From assembly GCA_019188255.1 (NCBI GenBank), contig JAETXT010000013.1, forward strand, positions 2,439,699-2,503,698: DNA of 64,000 bases, in the 5' to 3' direction. The stretch is from Verticillium longisporum. Its lineage: Eukaryota > Ascomycota > Sordariomycetes > Glomerellales > Plectosphaerellaceae. The translations under genes were made by a program, and so were the position numbers. The notes beneath the pieces were generated by a model. That model did no database searches. It was given only the letters and a program-made list of their open reading frames with translations, and was not told the origin of the DNA. Positions 43,481-54,898 of the stretch are shown piece by piece; the stretch's first letter is position 1, and each line of letters opens with the position of its first letter.

Positions 43481-45289
43481 CTAAATACTTTGAAGAATAT
43501 CTTGAAAGGCCTTCTCGCCGATCATGAAAGTCGATAGACTAGGCACTGCTCCAGGTTACACCGGGAAAGCCGATCCATCGACAACACGGAGATTACGAAC
43601 ACCTCTGACCCGAAACTTTGAGTCGAGAACAGCCATGGGATCACTGTCTGGTCCGATGGCACAACTCCCAGATGCGTGATGAGAATGAGTCTGGCTACGA
43701 AGATACCTTCTCTGCCTGTCCTTGGTCCATTCGACGCCTGCGGCACAGGGACGCAGCTCTGTGAAAGCGTTTCCAGTCAGGTTGTTGAACAAGGGACGGA
43801 CAAATTCGACCCCCTCACCATTGAATCCAGATCAATATCGTCGCCTTTCTGAAAAAACCCGAGATGGATATCAGGCACGTCCCTGGGGTTGTCTGATCTG
43901 AGCGTAACGGTGCCATTGATATTTCGTTGGTGAAGCTGCATCAGGCCACACTCAAACTCGTTCGTGTTCCAACCAGGCATACCCGGCCAGAACCCGATAA
44001 AGTTCATACTGCCACAGTAGAACTGTTGGTTGCGTCCTCGGAGAGCCAGTGCGGTTTTGTAAAAGAAGTCGAAGAACCCAGAGACCGGCTTGGCAAATGT
44101 CCCATAGAGGATTGCCTCGTAGTTGTCTTCGACGTTGGTGCCTACACCGGGAGGGTGTTTGACGAGAGGGATCTTGAACCTTTTCAGTTCCGCTGCCGGC
44201 CCAATGCCGCTAAGCTTCAATATTTGGGGCGAATTGAAGACGCCACCTGCAACGATCACTTCTCTGGTGGCAAAAGCACGACCTTTGATGCCCTTGAAGT
44301 GCGGCCGATGGCGCGGGTCAGCGGAACAGAGGCTCTGTCCGCGGAGGCACTCGATGCCAATAGCCCTTGGCTCCGTGCTTCCAGTCGACGAGAAGAGGAC
44401 CTTGGTGACGAGCGTGCGAGGTTGAACAGTGAGACGATACCGCCTGGCGTCCTCCACCGTAGCACGGATGTAGTTGAGTGGACTCGACCTCACGCCGTTC
44501 CTTGAATGCGTATGGGGAGTAATGACACCAACGAATTCGTCTCATACGGATCGTTGGCGTTGATGTCTCGTCCAAGCAGCTGATGTAGCGATTCCCCGGT
44601 ATCCGCTCCTCCCAAGGAATCCGAAAAGTAGCCAGCAAGAGTGGTTAGGTCGGACTGATTAAGGGCCCAGTCATATTGAGCTTGGGAGGTGTCGAGATAC
44701 CCGGTGAACCCGTGGGATGGATCGCTCCCATTGCGAATGTAGTTGCACCTCTCGAGTCGGACGAAATGCTTCCGCATGTTTTCGACGGACCAGCCATCAT
44801 CGCCAGTAAGTGCAGCAATGTCTTCCCAATCTGTGTCCGCTGGTAACGCGATGGAGGCGGCATTGTGCATGGTGCAACCGCCAATGGTTCCTGCACGTGG
44901 ATAGTAGATACCAAGACGCTTGGCACCTTTGGGAGGTTCCAAGCCCACGTAAACTCGCCGTTGGTCTGCTGCCAGGTTGTGAACTCGTACTGAGAGTCGA
45001 CCTCAGGCGTGTCTCGAGAGACGAAAAAGTCCCACCTCGTAAGGGGGTCGTTGATAGCGGGTGTGTTGTTGTACACCATGTAGGAGTTTTCGTTGCCGAA
45101 TTGGTCGTCACCTGCGTCAACAAGCAAGACTGAGTGGCCGCTGCGAGCGAGGTTCGCAGCCAGCGGCCCTCCACCAGGACCCGAGCCCACGACAATGTAC
45201 TCATATGTCTTTGCGTCGTTGTTCTGGAAGGACTTAGCAGCGGCCGCTAAACCAAGTAAAGCGACCAAGAGATTCATCGTGCTCTGCAT
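43481..45289 (-). pseudogene. Decayed GMC oxidoreductase (copy 1)
   Basis: GMC flavoenzymes oxidise alcohols, sugars or choline-like substrates. The N-terminus at 45289 has a signal peptide and the FAD-binding VVGSGPGGGPLAANLARSG. The frame then breaks near 44955 (NGEF / YVGLEPPKGAKR), near 44517 (SLVSLLP / NGVRSSPLNYIRATV) and near 43817 (LDSMV / GVEFVRPLFNNLTG). A TAA at 43556-43558 removes the last 20 or so residues (PGAVPSLSTFMIGEKAF). FAD- and substrate-domain motifs are otherwise well kept. A TATA box (TTTATA at 45375-45380 on the plus strand) still lies 86 bp upstream. It is a neighbour and probable paralogue of copy 2. Confidence 0.88.
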
Positions 45290-45444
45290 CGAGCAATAAT
45301 GTTCAGAAACGCTGTTTTCTGACCAGAAGTAGGTGGGGGCCCCTGTGTCGGACTTCAACTCCGTCGCTGTCTTATTTATACTGATTTTCAAGCTTATGAA
45401 ATAGAATGCTCGACCTTGACGAGAGACTATAATATAGTTCGGAC

Positions 45445-45672
45445 TTACCGAGGCTCCTTTGCCCGTTCCGTTGATTGACACTGTACACTGAGAAAACCAG
45501 ACCACATGTGGTCGGGCAAGGACGCGTCGTAGCCGGAGGGCATTGACACTCCGTTCTCGTTCACGCCACGGACAAACATGCATAGCAGCGTTGCACAGCT
45601 CACACAGCTTACGACACTTACCAATAGCATAAGCCAACAGACCACACGCCGCAGGGACGGGTCGATCATCAT
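45445..45672 (-). CDS. Possible small secreted or membrane peptide
   Basis: A 75-residue frame starting MMIDPSLRRVVCWLMLLV, with one strong hydrophobic segment and several cysteines. A good GTAAGT donor lies right at its end, and a possible acceptor at about 45366 would add a short basic tail. No homology is recognised. It sits between the two GMC genes and could be a chance frame or a leftover of a third GMC leader. Confidence 0.25.
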   Translation of the reverse strand: MMIDPSLRRVVCWLMLLVSVVSCVSCATLLCMFVRGVNENGVSMPSGYDASLPDHMWSGFLSVQCQSTERAKEPR

Positions 45673-45860
45673 TTAGCCTTGCGGGGAACACACACATGCT
45701 TGAGGCCTCGGAATAAGACAAATGCTCAATCCCGTGCTCGGATTTAAGTATTTAACTCCACTGCTATACGCAGCTCCCTATTCTTCTCACACCCCAAAAC
45801 CGAAACAATCGTGGGAGGGACTCTGGCGTAGCTGCAGTGGACAGCGCAAGTGAAATACAT

Positions 45861-47930
45861 TTAACGACCTCCAATGATATCCTCCGATGCCTTCTCACTC
45901 AACATGTAGATTCCAAGGACCGGGAACGCTCCAGGAGACCTCGGGAACGCACTGGCATCGACAACCCGCAGACTGGACACACCACGGACACGGAACTTGG
46001 AGTCCAGGACGGCATTCTTGTCAGACTTGGGGCCGATGGAGCAGGTACCGATCACATGGTGACCAAAAATGTTCTCGCGAATGAAGTCCTCGTCGCTGTT
46101 GGCCACGGAGCAGCTTCCATCGGCACCAACAGTGCCTGGGCAGGGAGGCCAGGTGATACTGTACGGAGCAAATGGCGCCTGCACACGGTTGAAAGCACGG
46201 CGACCCCAAGCAAGGAACTCCTTGATGGCGGCAATGTCGTTGGCGGCGCCTGTACCATTGAAGTGTCGGAAGTTAATCTCAGGCGTCACCGTCGGGTCGG
46301 CAGAGCGCAGCTTGAGGTATCCAGCCGTGCTGTTGCCGTGGATGTGGACGCTGTGCATGCCCCAGGTCGTCGGAGGGTCGTCCCAGTTCTGTCCCGTGTT
46401 CCTAGGCCAGAAGCCACGGAACCCAAAGGATCCGGGGAAGATGGCAATGTCGCGTTCATCGTTGGTGGTGTGGTTGGTCTTGAGAAAAGCCATCTGGGTC
46501 AGGCTGGGCTGGACATACGGTCCCTGGCCCTGGTGATAAAGCTCAAGACAGCGGTCGCCAGGAGCTCCAAAGGTGCACTGAGACCGAGGGCCGCCGGGGG
46601 CGGCGTCGTAGTTGAATGCCTGGGCACCGTGTCCAATGAGGGGAATCTCGTTGTGGTCTTGCATGTTGCGACCGACGCCTGGTCGATCGGCAACGACTGG
46701 GATGTTCAGGGCCTTGAGGTCGGCAGCTGGTCCAACGCCGCTGAGAAGCAACAGGTGAGGCGATCCGAATGAGCCGCCACTGAGGATCACCTCCTTGCGA
46801 GCAAAGACCTGGCGCGACGTCTTCTTGACCCTGGGATCGTACCGGAGGTCACCCTGGAAGGCGCTCTTGCCGTCGAGGTACTCGACACCTACGGCACGAG
46901 GCAGCGAGTGTCCTCGGGCCTTGTTGAAGAGAACCTTGGTCGCATAGGAGTTGAGACGGACTTCCAGAGGAAACCGCTTCTTGCCGTGCTTGTTGACGGC
47001 GCGCACGGTATCAAGCACTCGGTTCCTCGAGCTGTAGCGCGCCCAGGTAGCATTGGCATGCTGCGGGTTTCCCAAGAGACCTGTGATCTGGTCCCGGTCA
47101 GGGTTCGGGGTTTGGTTGGGGTCGGTGTTCAGGATGTTCTTCAGGTCTTCGGGATCCTGGCCTGCTTCTGCGGCCATGGCCTTGAGGACCGCAGTCGCCT
47201 GCGGCGAAGAAAGAAAACGGTCCCGTTGCCCAGAATTGTTTCAAGGTAGCCATCGAAGCCGTGGCCCGGGGTACCACGAGGGAGGTATTGGTTCCTTTCC
47301 AGCTTGATGAACAGGTCTCCCATGTGAGCGGCGCTAGTTTTGGTGCATTAGCTGATTTGTTCCCAACAGATAACGAATGGCGGTTTCGGGAGCATCTTAC
47401 CCCCACGAGTCATCGCCTGTGAGATCCTTGATGTAATCCCAGTCGCTGTTGGCAGGTTGAATTGTCAAGGCAGAGTTGACAATGGATGATCCTCCGAGTG
47501 TAGCGCCACGGGGGTACTGGATGCCGACAATCTCTGCTCCCGGGGGCGCAGTGCTACCAGGACCAACCCAGAGGTTCCCGTTGGGAAGCCTCCAGGTGAG
47601 ATGCTGGTACTTCTTCGTCAGTTCGACATCGTCGTAATGACGAACCCAGTAGGTCCACGTCATGGCAGTAGTATCCGCAGTATTCGTCAACGCAATGGCG
47701 TTAGTAATCTCGGAAGCACTGTCGTCGTCGCCAGCCTCAAGCAACAGAGTCTTGAAGCCAGCTCGGGCGAGATTGGCGGCCAAGGGACCGCCTCCAGGAC
47801 CGGAGCCGACGACCACATAGTCGTACGTGTCAACCGAGTTGGCAGTTGCCGGATTGGCAAAGATGGTGCTAGCGATAAGCAGGATACTGCCGAGGCTACG
47901 AGGCGCCTCCTTGAGGCTTGGAAACCGCAT
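45861..47930 (-). pseudogene. GMC oxidoreductase (copy 2) with one frameshift
   Basis: Exons 47401-47930 and 45861-47333. A signal peptide (MRFPSLKEAPR, then a hydrophobic core) precedes the FAD motif VVVGSGPGGGPLAANLARAG. The second domain contains LSGGSFGSPHLLLLSGVGP and the C-terminal active-site region GHHVIGTCSIGPKSDKNAV. It would be a complete secreted GMC enzyme of about 650 residues, except for one missing base near 47205-47220, where GNGTVFF no longer joins SSPQATAVLKAM. The intron is sound. With a single lesion in an AAAGAAAGAAAA-like tract, an assembly error or very recent loss are both possible. If the base is restored in reads, call it a functional gene. Confidence 0.8.
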
Positions 47931-49426
47931 GATTCGGTAGCGAAGCAACTGATGCTAATGATTACAAGAGAGATTGCTAGAGAATATCTTGAAGAGAAAG
48001 CCGTATGGGATAGAGAGTGAAAGTTGGAGACAGACAGACGCCGCATGCCTTTAAATATTCAGCCGATGAGTGAGGTCCTGGCGTTGTTGGCAATATCGAC
48101 TCTTCTCTGACCACCTCGGCGCAATGACTCTGACTTTCTTGAACCCTTGTCGCTTTGCTGCACCGTGTCTGCTGCCATTTTGGCCGTGAATGTGATAATT
48201 TACAACCGGCTGACCAAGCAGATTGATGTCGAACAGAAGTTTACGTCGGAACCCAGACGCTGAGTACACTGCAAGTGCCGCCGTGGAAGCAACCAAACTT
48301 CCATAAGGTCGAATTCTATACCCTTACTTTAGATTAGCATCTAAATTAAATCGGGGTTAGCTCAGAATGGGGATCATGAGTAGACCAGGTACCGCCCCCC
48401 GCATCTTTAAATGTTTGTGGATTGAGGTGCCCGAAAGGGGAAAAATGTCATCCGGTCCAAATCGCATCCAAGGTCATTCTTTTCTGCCCACTGATCGCTG
48501 CGTTGGACACCGTTTACGATCGAGAATGAAGATAAATCTTCGGAAGCCACGGCTTGGACTTTTGTCAGATTCGTCAGCGTATGAGTAGGACAGTCGCAGG
48601 TCACGCTGGCAATCTCCCTTCTCAAACGCCGGCCGGACTCGAGCACCCCCGCAGCGCCCCGGCCCCCTCGCCAACGAGGTGCTGGTCGAGATCATAAGAT
48701 CATCCTAGCCGCTCGGCGACCGGAGGAAAGGAATTCATAGAAGCGAGTGTGCATGCCGTGGCATCGCATGATGGTCGCTTCGCAGAGGGGCCGGGGTTCG
48801 ACAACGGCTGCTGGCGGTGTTTTGGTGCTCGAGGGTCAGGCGGGGGCAGCGTCTTCGGAGTAGACTTCGGAGCCGAAGCTTTCTACACATAGTTGAATGT
48901 CAACGTCTGCATCGTCTGGTTTCAGACAGAAAACATCATTAGCAAAAGTTACAATCTCTGCAAAGTGCGCAAAGGTACCTGAGAAGCATGACTGGGAGGG
49001 GCGCTTGCACGACGCGCTGTCTTTGCATCTTCGCGCTTTCGACCCACAGACCTACCCATGGCCAGAGCTGAGCAACACAGACCGTATTTGCGAAATCGTC
49101 TGGTTTTGAAACCTGTTAACTTTGAGAGCACTGCGGGGTCAGCGGGTCCATTGCGAAGAGTCAGAGTCTCAGGTAGGTCTTAGACCGTGCTACTAAACGT
49201 CAAGGTAGACACCTGGCAAGTGGGTGATGTTAAAAACGCAGACGTGACCTAGTCTGCAGGCCCCATATACCTAGGTAGAAGGGAATCCAGCCTTGCATTC
49301 ACAGCACATGCCACGCAGTTGCAGGCCAAAGTTTCCAGACCCCTGTCAGGTATCTTTTATGGCACGTGCGGTCCTGTGGGGCTGGCAGGCACTTCGGCGA
49401 TTTTCGATGATGTCCTGAGTCTCTTC
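47931..49426. other. Gene-free subtelomeric interval
   Basis: No supported gene. The 70-aa plus-strand frame at 48897 and its neighbours lack domains. An F-box-like LANEVLVEII string near 48660 has no coding context. Confidence 0.45.
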
Positions 49427-49828
49427 CAGTGGCATTCACCTGATGCCAGGTGGCCTGTACCTCCCATAGAGGTAGTTCAGGCACCCTCCTGCCCTAGTAG
49501 CTTCCCAGACCCTTGACCTCCAACAGGTTATGCGCCCTTTTGCTATCGTTGATATCACGCGTTATCAACAGCTTCACCTCTATTCAATGGTATTACTATC
49601 GTTCATTTTGAGCAAGGTTTGGTGGAAAACTCTACCTTAAACCACTCCTTCACGCAAACGTGCCAAAACGGCCCAACTGCTCGACGATATCGCCAAATGA
49701 GCTCTACACCCAAATCGACCTGTTGGAGGTCAAGGGTCTGAGAGAAAGGTTGTATTTTTGGGAAGCTATATGCCTGGAACTAAGCTATGCCAGGGCACAG
49801 GCCACCTGGCATCAGGTGAATGCCACTG
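49427..49828. mobile_element. MITE-like inverted-repeat element, about 0.4 kb
   Basis: CAGTGGCATTCACCTGATGC at the left end is matched by GCATCAGGTGAATGCCACTG at the right end. The arms continue imperfectly inward (CAGGTGG/CCACCTG, CTTGACCTCCAACAGGT against ACCTGTTGGAGGTCAAG) for about 100 bp each, flanking an AT-rich core of about 190 bp with no transposase. The structure fits a non-autonomous DNA transposon or foldback element. I see no convincing target-site duplication, so the superfamily is open. Confidence 0.75.
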
Positions 49829-50073
49829 TGAATACCTTGTCCTCCATGGCCATTGCTCTTGGCTATCTGGTCACGTGCTGCCCCGTGCGATTACTGAACA
49901 ACCGAAAAGCTTCCTCGGTGTTCAGTAATCGGGCCACCAGGTCAGTAATCGGGCTGTCAGGTTGCCGACGTCAAAAACAACATTGGTCATGTCTTCAAGC
50001 CATATCTACTGCTTGTCCCCTACTGTGGATGCCTCTACGCCTTCAGCGCCATACGCCCACCACCCGACGAAGC

Positions 50074-51624
50074 ATGGATGAGCCGAACAACACGGAGAAA
50101 GATGTCGCCTCGCCGCCGCCGCAGACCTGGGAGCACGACTCGCAAAACCCCTTGAACTGGCCGTCACGCGAGAAGTTCAAGAACACATTCATCGCCTCAA
50201 CAGCAGCATTCACAGCGTAAGTCACCGTCCCTCAAACCAAGCAGCAGCTGACATTTGTAGCTCCGTCGGTACGTCGCTTCCCAGCTCAGCCACCTTTCAG
50301 TACCAGGAAGAGTTTGGAGTCAACGTCATGCAATCCATTCTTCCACTCTCCATGTACGTCTTTCCACTCGGACTTGGACCGGTCCTCGGCGGCCCCTTGT
50401 CGGAAACCATCGGACGACACCCAATCTACGCCGGAAGCATGTTCTTCGGGGCCCTCTTCACCGTCGGCGCAGGTCTGACGCATAACTTTGGCGCCCTGTG
50501 TTTCCTCCGATTCATGGCCGGCTTTTCCTTTTCTCCGAGCTTGGCAGTGGGCGCTGGTACAATCAGCGACATGTTCCACCCGGCCCAACGCGGGCTGCCG
50601 TCGACGCTCTTCATCCTGATGCCGTTTCTGGGCCCTGGCTTTGGGTACGTCTGCCGGCCGGCATCATTTGTCCCCAATAGCTGACGTGAAAGACCCGTCA
50701 TCGGTTCATTCGTAGTCGTGCGCAAGGGATGGCGCTGGACCCAGTGGACCTTGGCATTCTTCGCCACTGCTTCACTGCTGGTCTCTCTGGCAGGCAAAGA
50801 GACCTATCGTCCTATTCTCGAACGACGCCGGGCCAAAAGGCTTGGCCATCCAACAGGGGACAAGATACCCCTCGGCAGCCGCATTCTCATGTTTCTACGC
50901 ATAGCTTTAGTGCGGCCTCTGCACATGCTGTTCACGGAGCCCATCATCACCTTTGTCGCCCTCTACGTCGCTTGCGAGTTTGCCACACTCTTCGCCTTTT
51001 TCGCAGGTGTGCCCTATGTCTTTAGGAAGGTGCATGGGTTCTCAATTGAGCAGTCCGGGCTCGTCTTCCTCTCCATTGTTATCGGCTGCTTGCTCGGCGC
51101 AGTCACCATCATCGTGCTCACCGTCGTATCCTATCTTCCTCGGGCAAAGCAGCTGCATCCTGGGCGGGTGCCACCGGAATCTCGCCTATTCCCGGCCATG
51201 TTTGGCTCAATCGGCCTGCCCATCAGCTTGTTCATGTTTGGATGGACCGCCCGGGACGACATAAGCTGGGCCGTGCCCGCCTTTGCCATTATCATCTTTG
51301 CGTGGGGCAATCTTTGCATTTTCGTGTCGACCATTCAATACACCGTCGACACGTATACCGGCGCAAACGTGGCTAGTGGAGTAAGCGCCAACGGGTTTGC
51401 CCGTTACACCCTGGCAGGGGTTCTGCCGTTGTTCACGGTCCAGAGTACGTACAGGCACCAATATGCATGTTCCTGGCTGACCTTGTGTAGTGTATCGCTC
51501 GCTGGGTATCCCTTGGGCTGCCAGCTTGCTCGCATTTGTCTCCCTGGCCCTCGCTCCGGTTCCCTGGGTCTTGTTCAAATGGGGGCATATCATTCGGAAG
51601 AAGAGTCGATACGAGACGGCATGA
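50074..51624 (+). CDS. MFS transporter, DHA1 (drug/polyamine) type
   Basis: Exons 50074-50216, 50261-50644, 50693-51444 and 51491-51624 give 470 residues. NPLNWPSREK just before the first helix, PLGLGPVLGGPLSETIGRHP at helices 2-3 and a Pro/Gly-rich helix 5 (LMPFLGPGFGPVIG) identify the DHA1 proton antiporter group (TPO/FLR-like). The protein probably exports drugs or polyamines at the plasma membrane. All four exons join in frame with consensus sites, so it appears intact although it lies among broken genes. It is slightly shorter than the usual 500-plus residues because the N-terminal cytosolic tail is short. Confidence 0.88.
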
Positions 51625-51951
51625 CCGGCAGGTCACCAAGGTGGACTTGGAGGCCTCGGTGCAAAACCGTACGGCAACACGCAGCACCATTCACAGATTG
51701 CGAGAAGAGCTGCTGAGGATGATTTTGAAGTAGGGAGTATTGCCTTGGTGGTGTCCTGCGCAGTGTCAGCGACTCGCTCCTGTTATCCATCCAAGGTAGG
51801 GATCCCGAGCTGAGTGTCACGCGGCATCTCCAATGCTCACAAGAGTCATCATCAGAGCACAAGATCAGAGACGAATACATTGAATTTAGGCGAGCAAAGG
51901 GCCTGTGTGGCTAGTCAACGCAGTCCGAGAAACCATGAATATGCCGGCGCT

Positions 51952-52587
51952 CTATTGGCGGAAGACACTCCAATGAACCTTGGCGAGCTCTGCCCAGTTG
52001 CGGCAACCCATGTCCCCACCCGCACCAACCCTTCCACCTCTGTTGTATCTATTGATCGAATCGGTAGAGAGGTCCCTGACATCGGTGTCGCCGACAAAGG
52101 CTCCAAAGAAGTTATCCGTGTACACGCGGAAGCCACATTCTCCGCAACCGACCAAGTTAAACCAGCCATTGTTTGGCTTGTCGTCACGGCCGAAAGCCCA
52201 TCTACCTCGGAGCTGATCTCTTGCATAGTCCCGCACACAGATGCAGTGGTCCGTCAGCGGCGATCCGTTTGACGTCTCGTCTCGGAAGCTTGCAGCACCG
52301 CAGGCGTCAACACCGTTGGGCCAATGCTCCCACTGCCAGCGACGGGCAAGGTTGCTGTCGTCATCTGCACCAGTAGGCTGAACGTCCTCCGGGCTCTGCA
52401 TCTTGGCGACCCAGACGGTGTACGTGTTTCCGTCTGAAGCGGTAAAGTTGTGGAGGTCGACGCTGTTCACATCCACAGAGGCTGGGAGGGGGATAACATC
52501 TCCGTCCGGCACCTGGGGTGGTAGTGCCGAAGCTGTCGCAAAAGACGAAGCTCCGAGAGTCAGAGCCAAGAGTGCCTGGGCAAACAT
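51952..52587 (-). CDS. Secreted Ecp2/Hce2-type effector candidate
   Basis: A signal peptide (MFAQALLALTLGASSFATASA) is followed by a propeptide-like region and an Hce2 domain at about 95-208. Its hallmarks are CGAASFRDETSNGSPLTDHC, a central VGCGECGFRVY and the late SINRYNRGGRVGAGGDMGC. Hce2 domains were first defined from the Ecp2 effector of Cladosporium fulvum and are secreted into the apoplast or used against other microbes; the activity of this copy is unknown. The open frame extends to a TTG at 52611, but the first ATG is 52587. Seven or more cysteines suggest disulfides. A subtelomeric site is usual for such genes. Confidence 0.85.
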   Translation of the reverse strand: MFAQALLALTLGASSFATASALPPQVPDGDVIPLPASVDVNSVDLHNFTASDGNTYTVWVAKMQSPEDVQPTGADDDSNLARRWQWEHWPNGVDACGAASFRDETSNGSPLTDHCICVRDYARDQLRGRWAFGRDDKPNNGWFNLVGCGECGFRVYTDNFFGAFVGDTDVRDLSTDSINRYNRGGRVGAGGDMGCRNWAELAKVHWSVFRQ

Positions 52588-52712
52588 TGTTGAAGTGGTG
52601 GGTATGTTCAAAGGTGATGTTGTAACGTGTAGCGTTGGTGTCGAGGCCCAAGTGTAGATGAGGAGGCTGGATGACTGGTCTTCCCAACCATATCAACAGT
52701 GTGGCAGCTGCT

Positions 52713-52718
52713 TTTATA
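52713..52718 (-). promoter_or_regulatory. TATA box of the Hce2 gene
   Basis: CCTATAAAAGCAGC on the minus strand, about 126 bp before the ATG at 52587. Confidence 0.5.
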
Positions 52719-53173
52719 GGCGTTCTGCTCGCGAGAGCCGAACCCGTCATGCATCACTGTATCGACATTGGCAAACCCTTGACGCTTTTCGGGCTTGAAT
52801 GCTGGGTTCGTCTGCACGCTCAACTTCCTCTTTCTCATACTGTCCGGAGTGGGTCGCATGAGCTGGATGTCTAGTAAACCGCATGTGCGCTGCAGGCGCG
52901 CGCATTTCTTCCTCCGGCTAACTGCTGCGCCGTACACAGCTTCAATTCCAGCGTTGTCGATTGGAAGGATCAATACTCACAGCAATCTATGAGATACAAG
53001 GGGATCTGCAGAGCAAATCCTTCGCGATGGAGACAATTGATTCTGTCTGGCCGTCGTAACGGCGACCTCTTGAAAAGGAAGGTGGAATGAGAGTCCATGA
53101 ACCCCTCATTTGAGGATGACCCTGGAATCTCCATGTGCAGGGGACATACTAAGCGACAGCACATGTCAAACCA

Positions 53174-53400
53174 TACGTTGTGACTCTGAAGGTGTGTTGT
53201 GGCAAGATGTTACTCTTTACAATGGATACAAGATAAGACTTAGAATGATCACTGTCGTGAGAAAGACTGCATCTACTGGTACAAGGATGTCCATCCATAT
53301 ATACTCGTCTGCCCTATCCTTGTTGCTAAGTGGCGCCGCCATGTCAGAATGGCACACTACGTGTCTCTTGGTGATCCTGGATCACTGTTTCGCCAATGCT
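53174..53400. repeat. LTR-like fragment related to the telomeric gypsy LTR
   Basis: This stretch aligns by eye with 60618-60840. Both contain GTTGTGACTCTGA, then TA(C/T)AAT(G/A)GATA(C/T)AA, AAGACTTAGA, GAAAGA, and CTATCCTT(G/A)T. The differences are mostly C/T and G/A, with the telomeric copy carrying T and A. This copy therefore looks close to the unmutated form of part of the LTR. The long open frame at 53110-53568 runs through it and is probably not a gene. Confidence 0.65.
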
Positions 53401-53791
53401 GATCCATTACGCGGCTTGCCAACACGTAGGGCGCTCGTTTCATCGTTGGCTTCCGAAGACGCGGGTCATATCCCTAGAAGCCTCGATCCGGCGACGCGTT
53501 TGAAGTCGGCGTATGACCCGAGAGGCTACCTCTGTAAATGCGATTGCACTAATATCCATAGCACATAGGTGTTCTGATTAAAGACGGTACTGCGCACTTG
53601 AGATATCACCATTGACAAATCAGTTGTCTATATTCTTTCTTCATTGACTACATCCTAGCAATTCGTACACCGCCTCGTTCCTCATCGCCGGAACAGGTAA
53701 ACATGACCAAGTCTCCCCTGCATGGATAAAGCCGACCCCTTCAATCTAGTCTAGCAAGGACAAACAAGAAAACAATGCTCAGCAAGTCTTG

Positions 53792-54898
53792 TCACTCTTT
53801 CGAGATCAGCTTCTGGCCTCGTTTGAGAACTTTGCTCACGAGTTCCTTATCGCTAAGGCCGACAGTACCCTTCAAAGAACTATCAAACGATTTATGGGGC
53901 GCGAAGGCGTTGAGGAGCCAGCATAGAAAGGCGTTAGTACCCTTCCAGATGTAGTTTGAGTTACTACCGACGACCTGAGCGACGACGCCAGTAGCGAACT
54001 CTTGCGGGCTGACAGAGGTCTTGGTATGGTTTGCGGTGCGCTCCTTGGCCTTGGGCTCCAGGTCGGCATAGATACTCTCAGGGCCATAATTAACGCTATC
54101 GGTCGACATGAGACCAGTCGACACCTCGCCCATATAGAGCGTCACGACGCGAATGCCGAGGGGTTCGAGCTCTAACCTCAGCGTATCCGAATAGCTAGCC
54201 ACGGCGGCTTTTGTGGCATTATAACTAGCCGTAAATGGCATAGGGATACGGGCGAGGATAGACGCTACGTTAACGATAGTCGGTGCGCGGCTTGAGTTAG
54301 CTGCGGCCTTGAGAAGTAGGGGTGTAAAGACGGAAACCGAGTCGAAGAGGCCAAACACGTTAGTATCGAACATTCTTTTGACGCGAACGGGGTCTTGCTC
54401 AACAGCCGGTGCCTCGTATACTAAATACTCCTATTAGTGCATTTCCTTCCGATAGCCGCCGGAGTAGGAGTAGCTCAGTTCACAAGATAACTCTGAGGCC
54501 ACCGATAGCTACAAGGAATATGACTTACGGGTACCGGCGTTATTGAAGAGGATGTCAAGCTTGCCGCCAGTCCGGCCCGAGATCTCGTCTCTCAGAGTTA
54601 CGAGACTCTCGAAATCCGTTACATCGACGGTTAAGGTTTCGATTCCGTTCTCCGTCAGATTAGTAAGAGTCCTCAGGGAACGGGCCGTCGCAAAGACTCG
54701 GTAGCCCTTCTTTGCAAACTCGAGGGCCAGGGCGTTGCCGGATCCGCCTTGGGAGGCTCTGTCGGAGACGCGCGTCAGTAAGTCATCAAGATGGAGGGAC
54801 CAGTAGATGATGCAATGGCAGGCGGGCATCCATAAGTGCATTGCCTATTTTGACACATACCCGGTAATGAGGACCGTGGGCTGATTGGGCGAAGCCAT
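53792..54898 (-). CDS. Short-chain dehydrogenase/reductase, Ayr1-like
   Basis: An NAD(P)H-dependent Rossmann-fold reductase. Exons are 54861-54898, 54529-54758 and 53792-54420, giving 298 residues with consistent phases. The cofactor motif is TGASQGGSG (residues 12-20), NNAG follows, and the catalytic Ser and YxxxK lie in NVASILARIPMPFTASYNATK. The C-terminal region resembles 1-acyldihydroxyacetone-phosphate reductases, which end near a membrane-active tail. Third codon positions are unusually A/T-rich and TA steps are frequent compared with neighbours, which may mean mild RIP or a different origin. The frame is nevertheless intact. Confidence 0.88.

Noticed and set aside
48357..48430. Possible tRNA, because of GGTTAGCTCAGAATGG
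   Set aside because: Resembles a D arm, but no acceptor stem or T loop (GGTTCRA) follows at the right distance.
48640..48690. F-box-like LANEVLVEII string
   Set aside because: Followed at once by a stop and not supported by frame or context.
53110..53568. 152-aa plus-strand open frame
   Set aside because: Runs through the LTR-like fragment and has no domain; better explained as repeat sequence.
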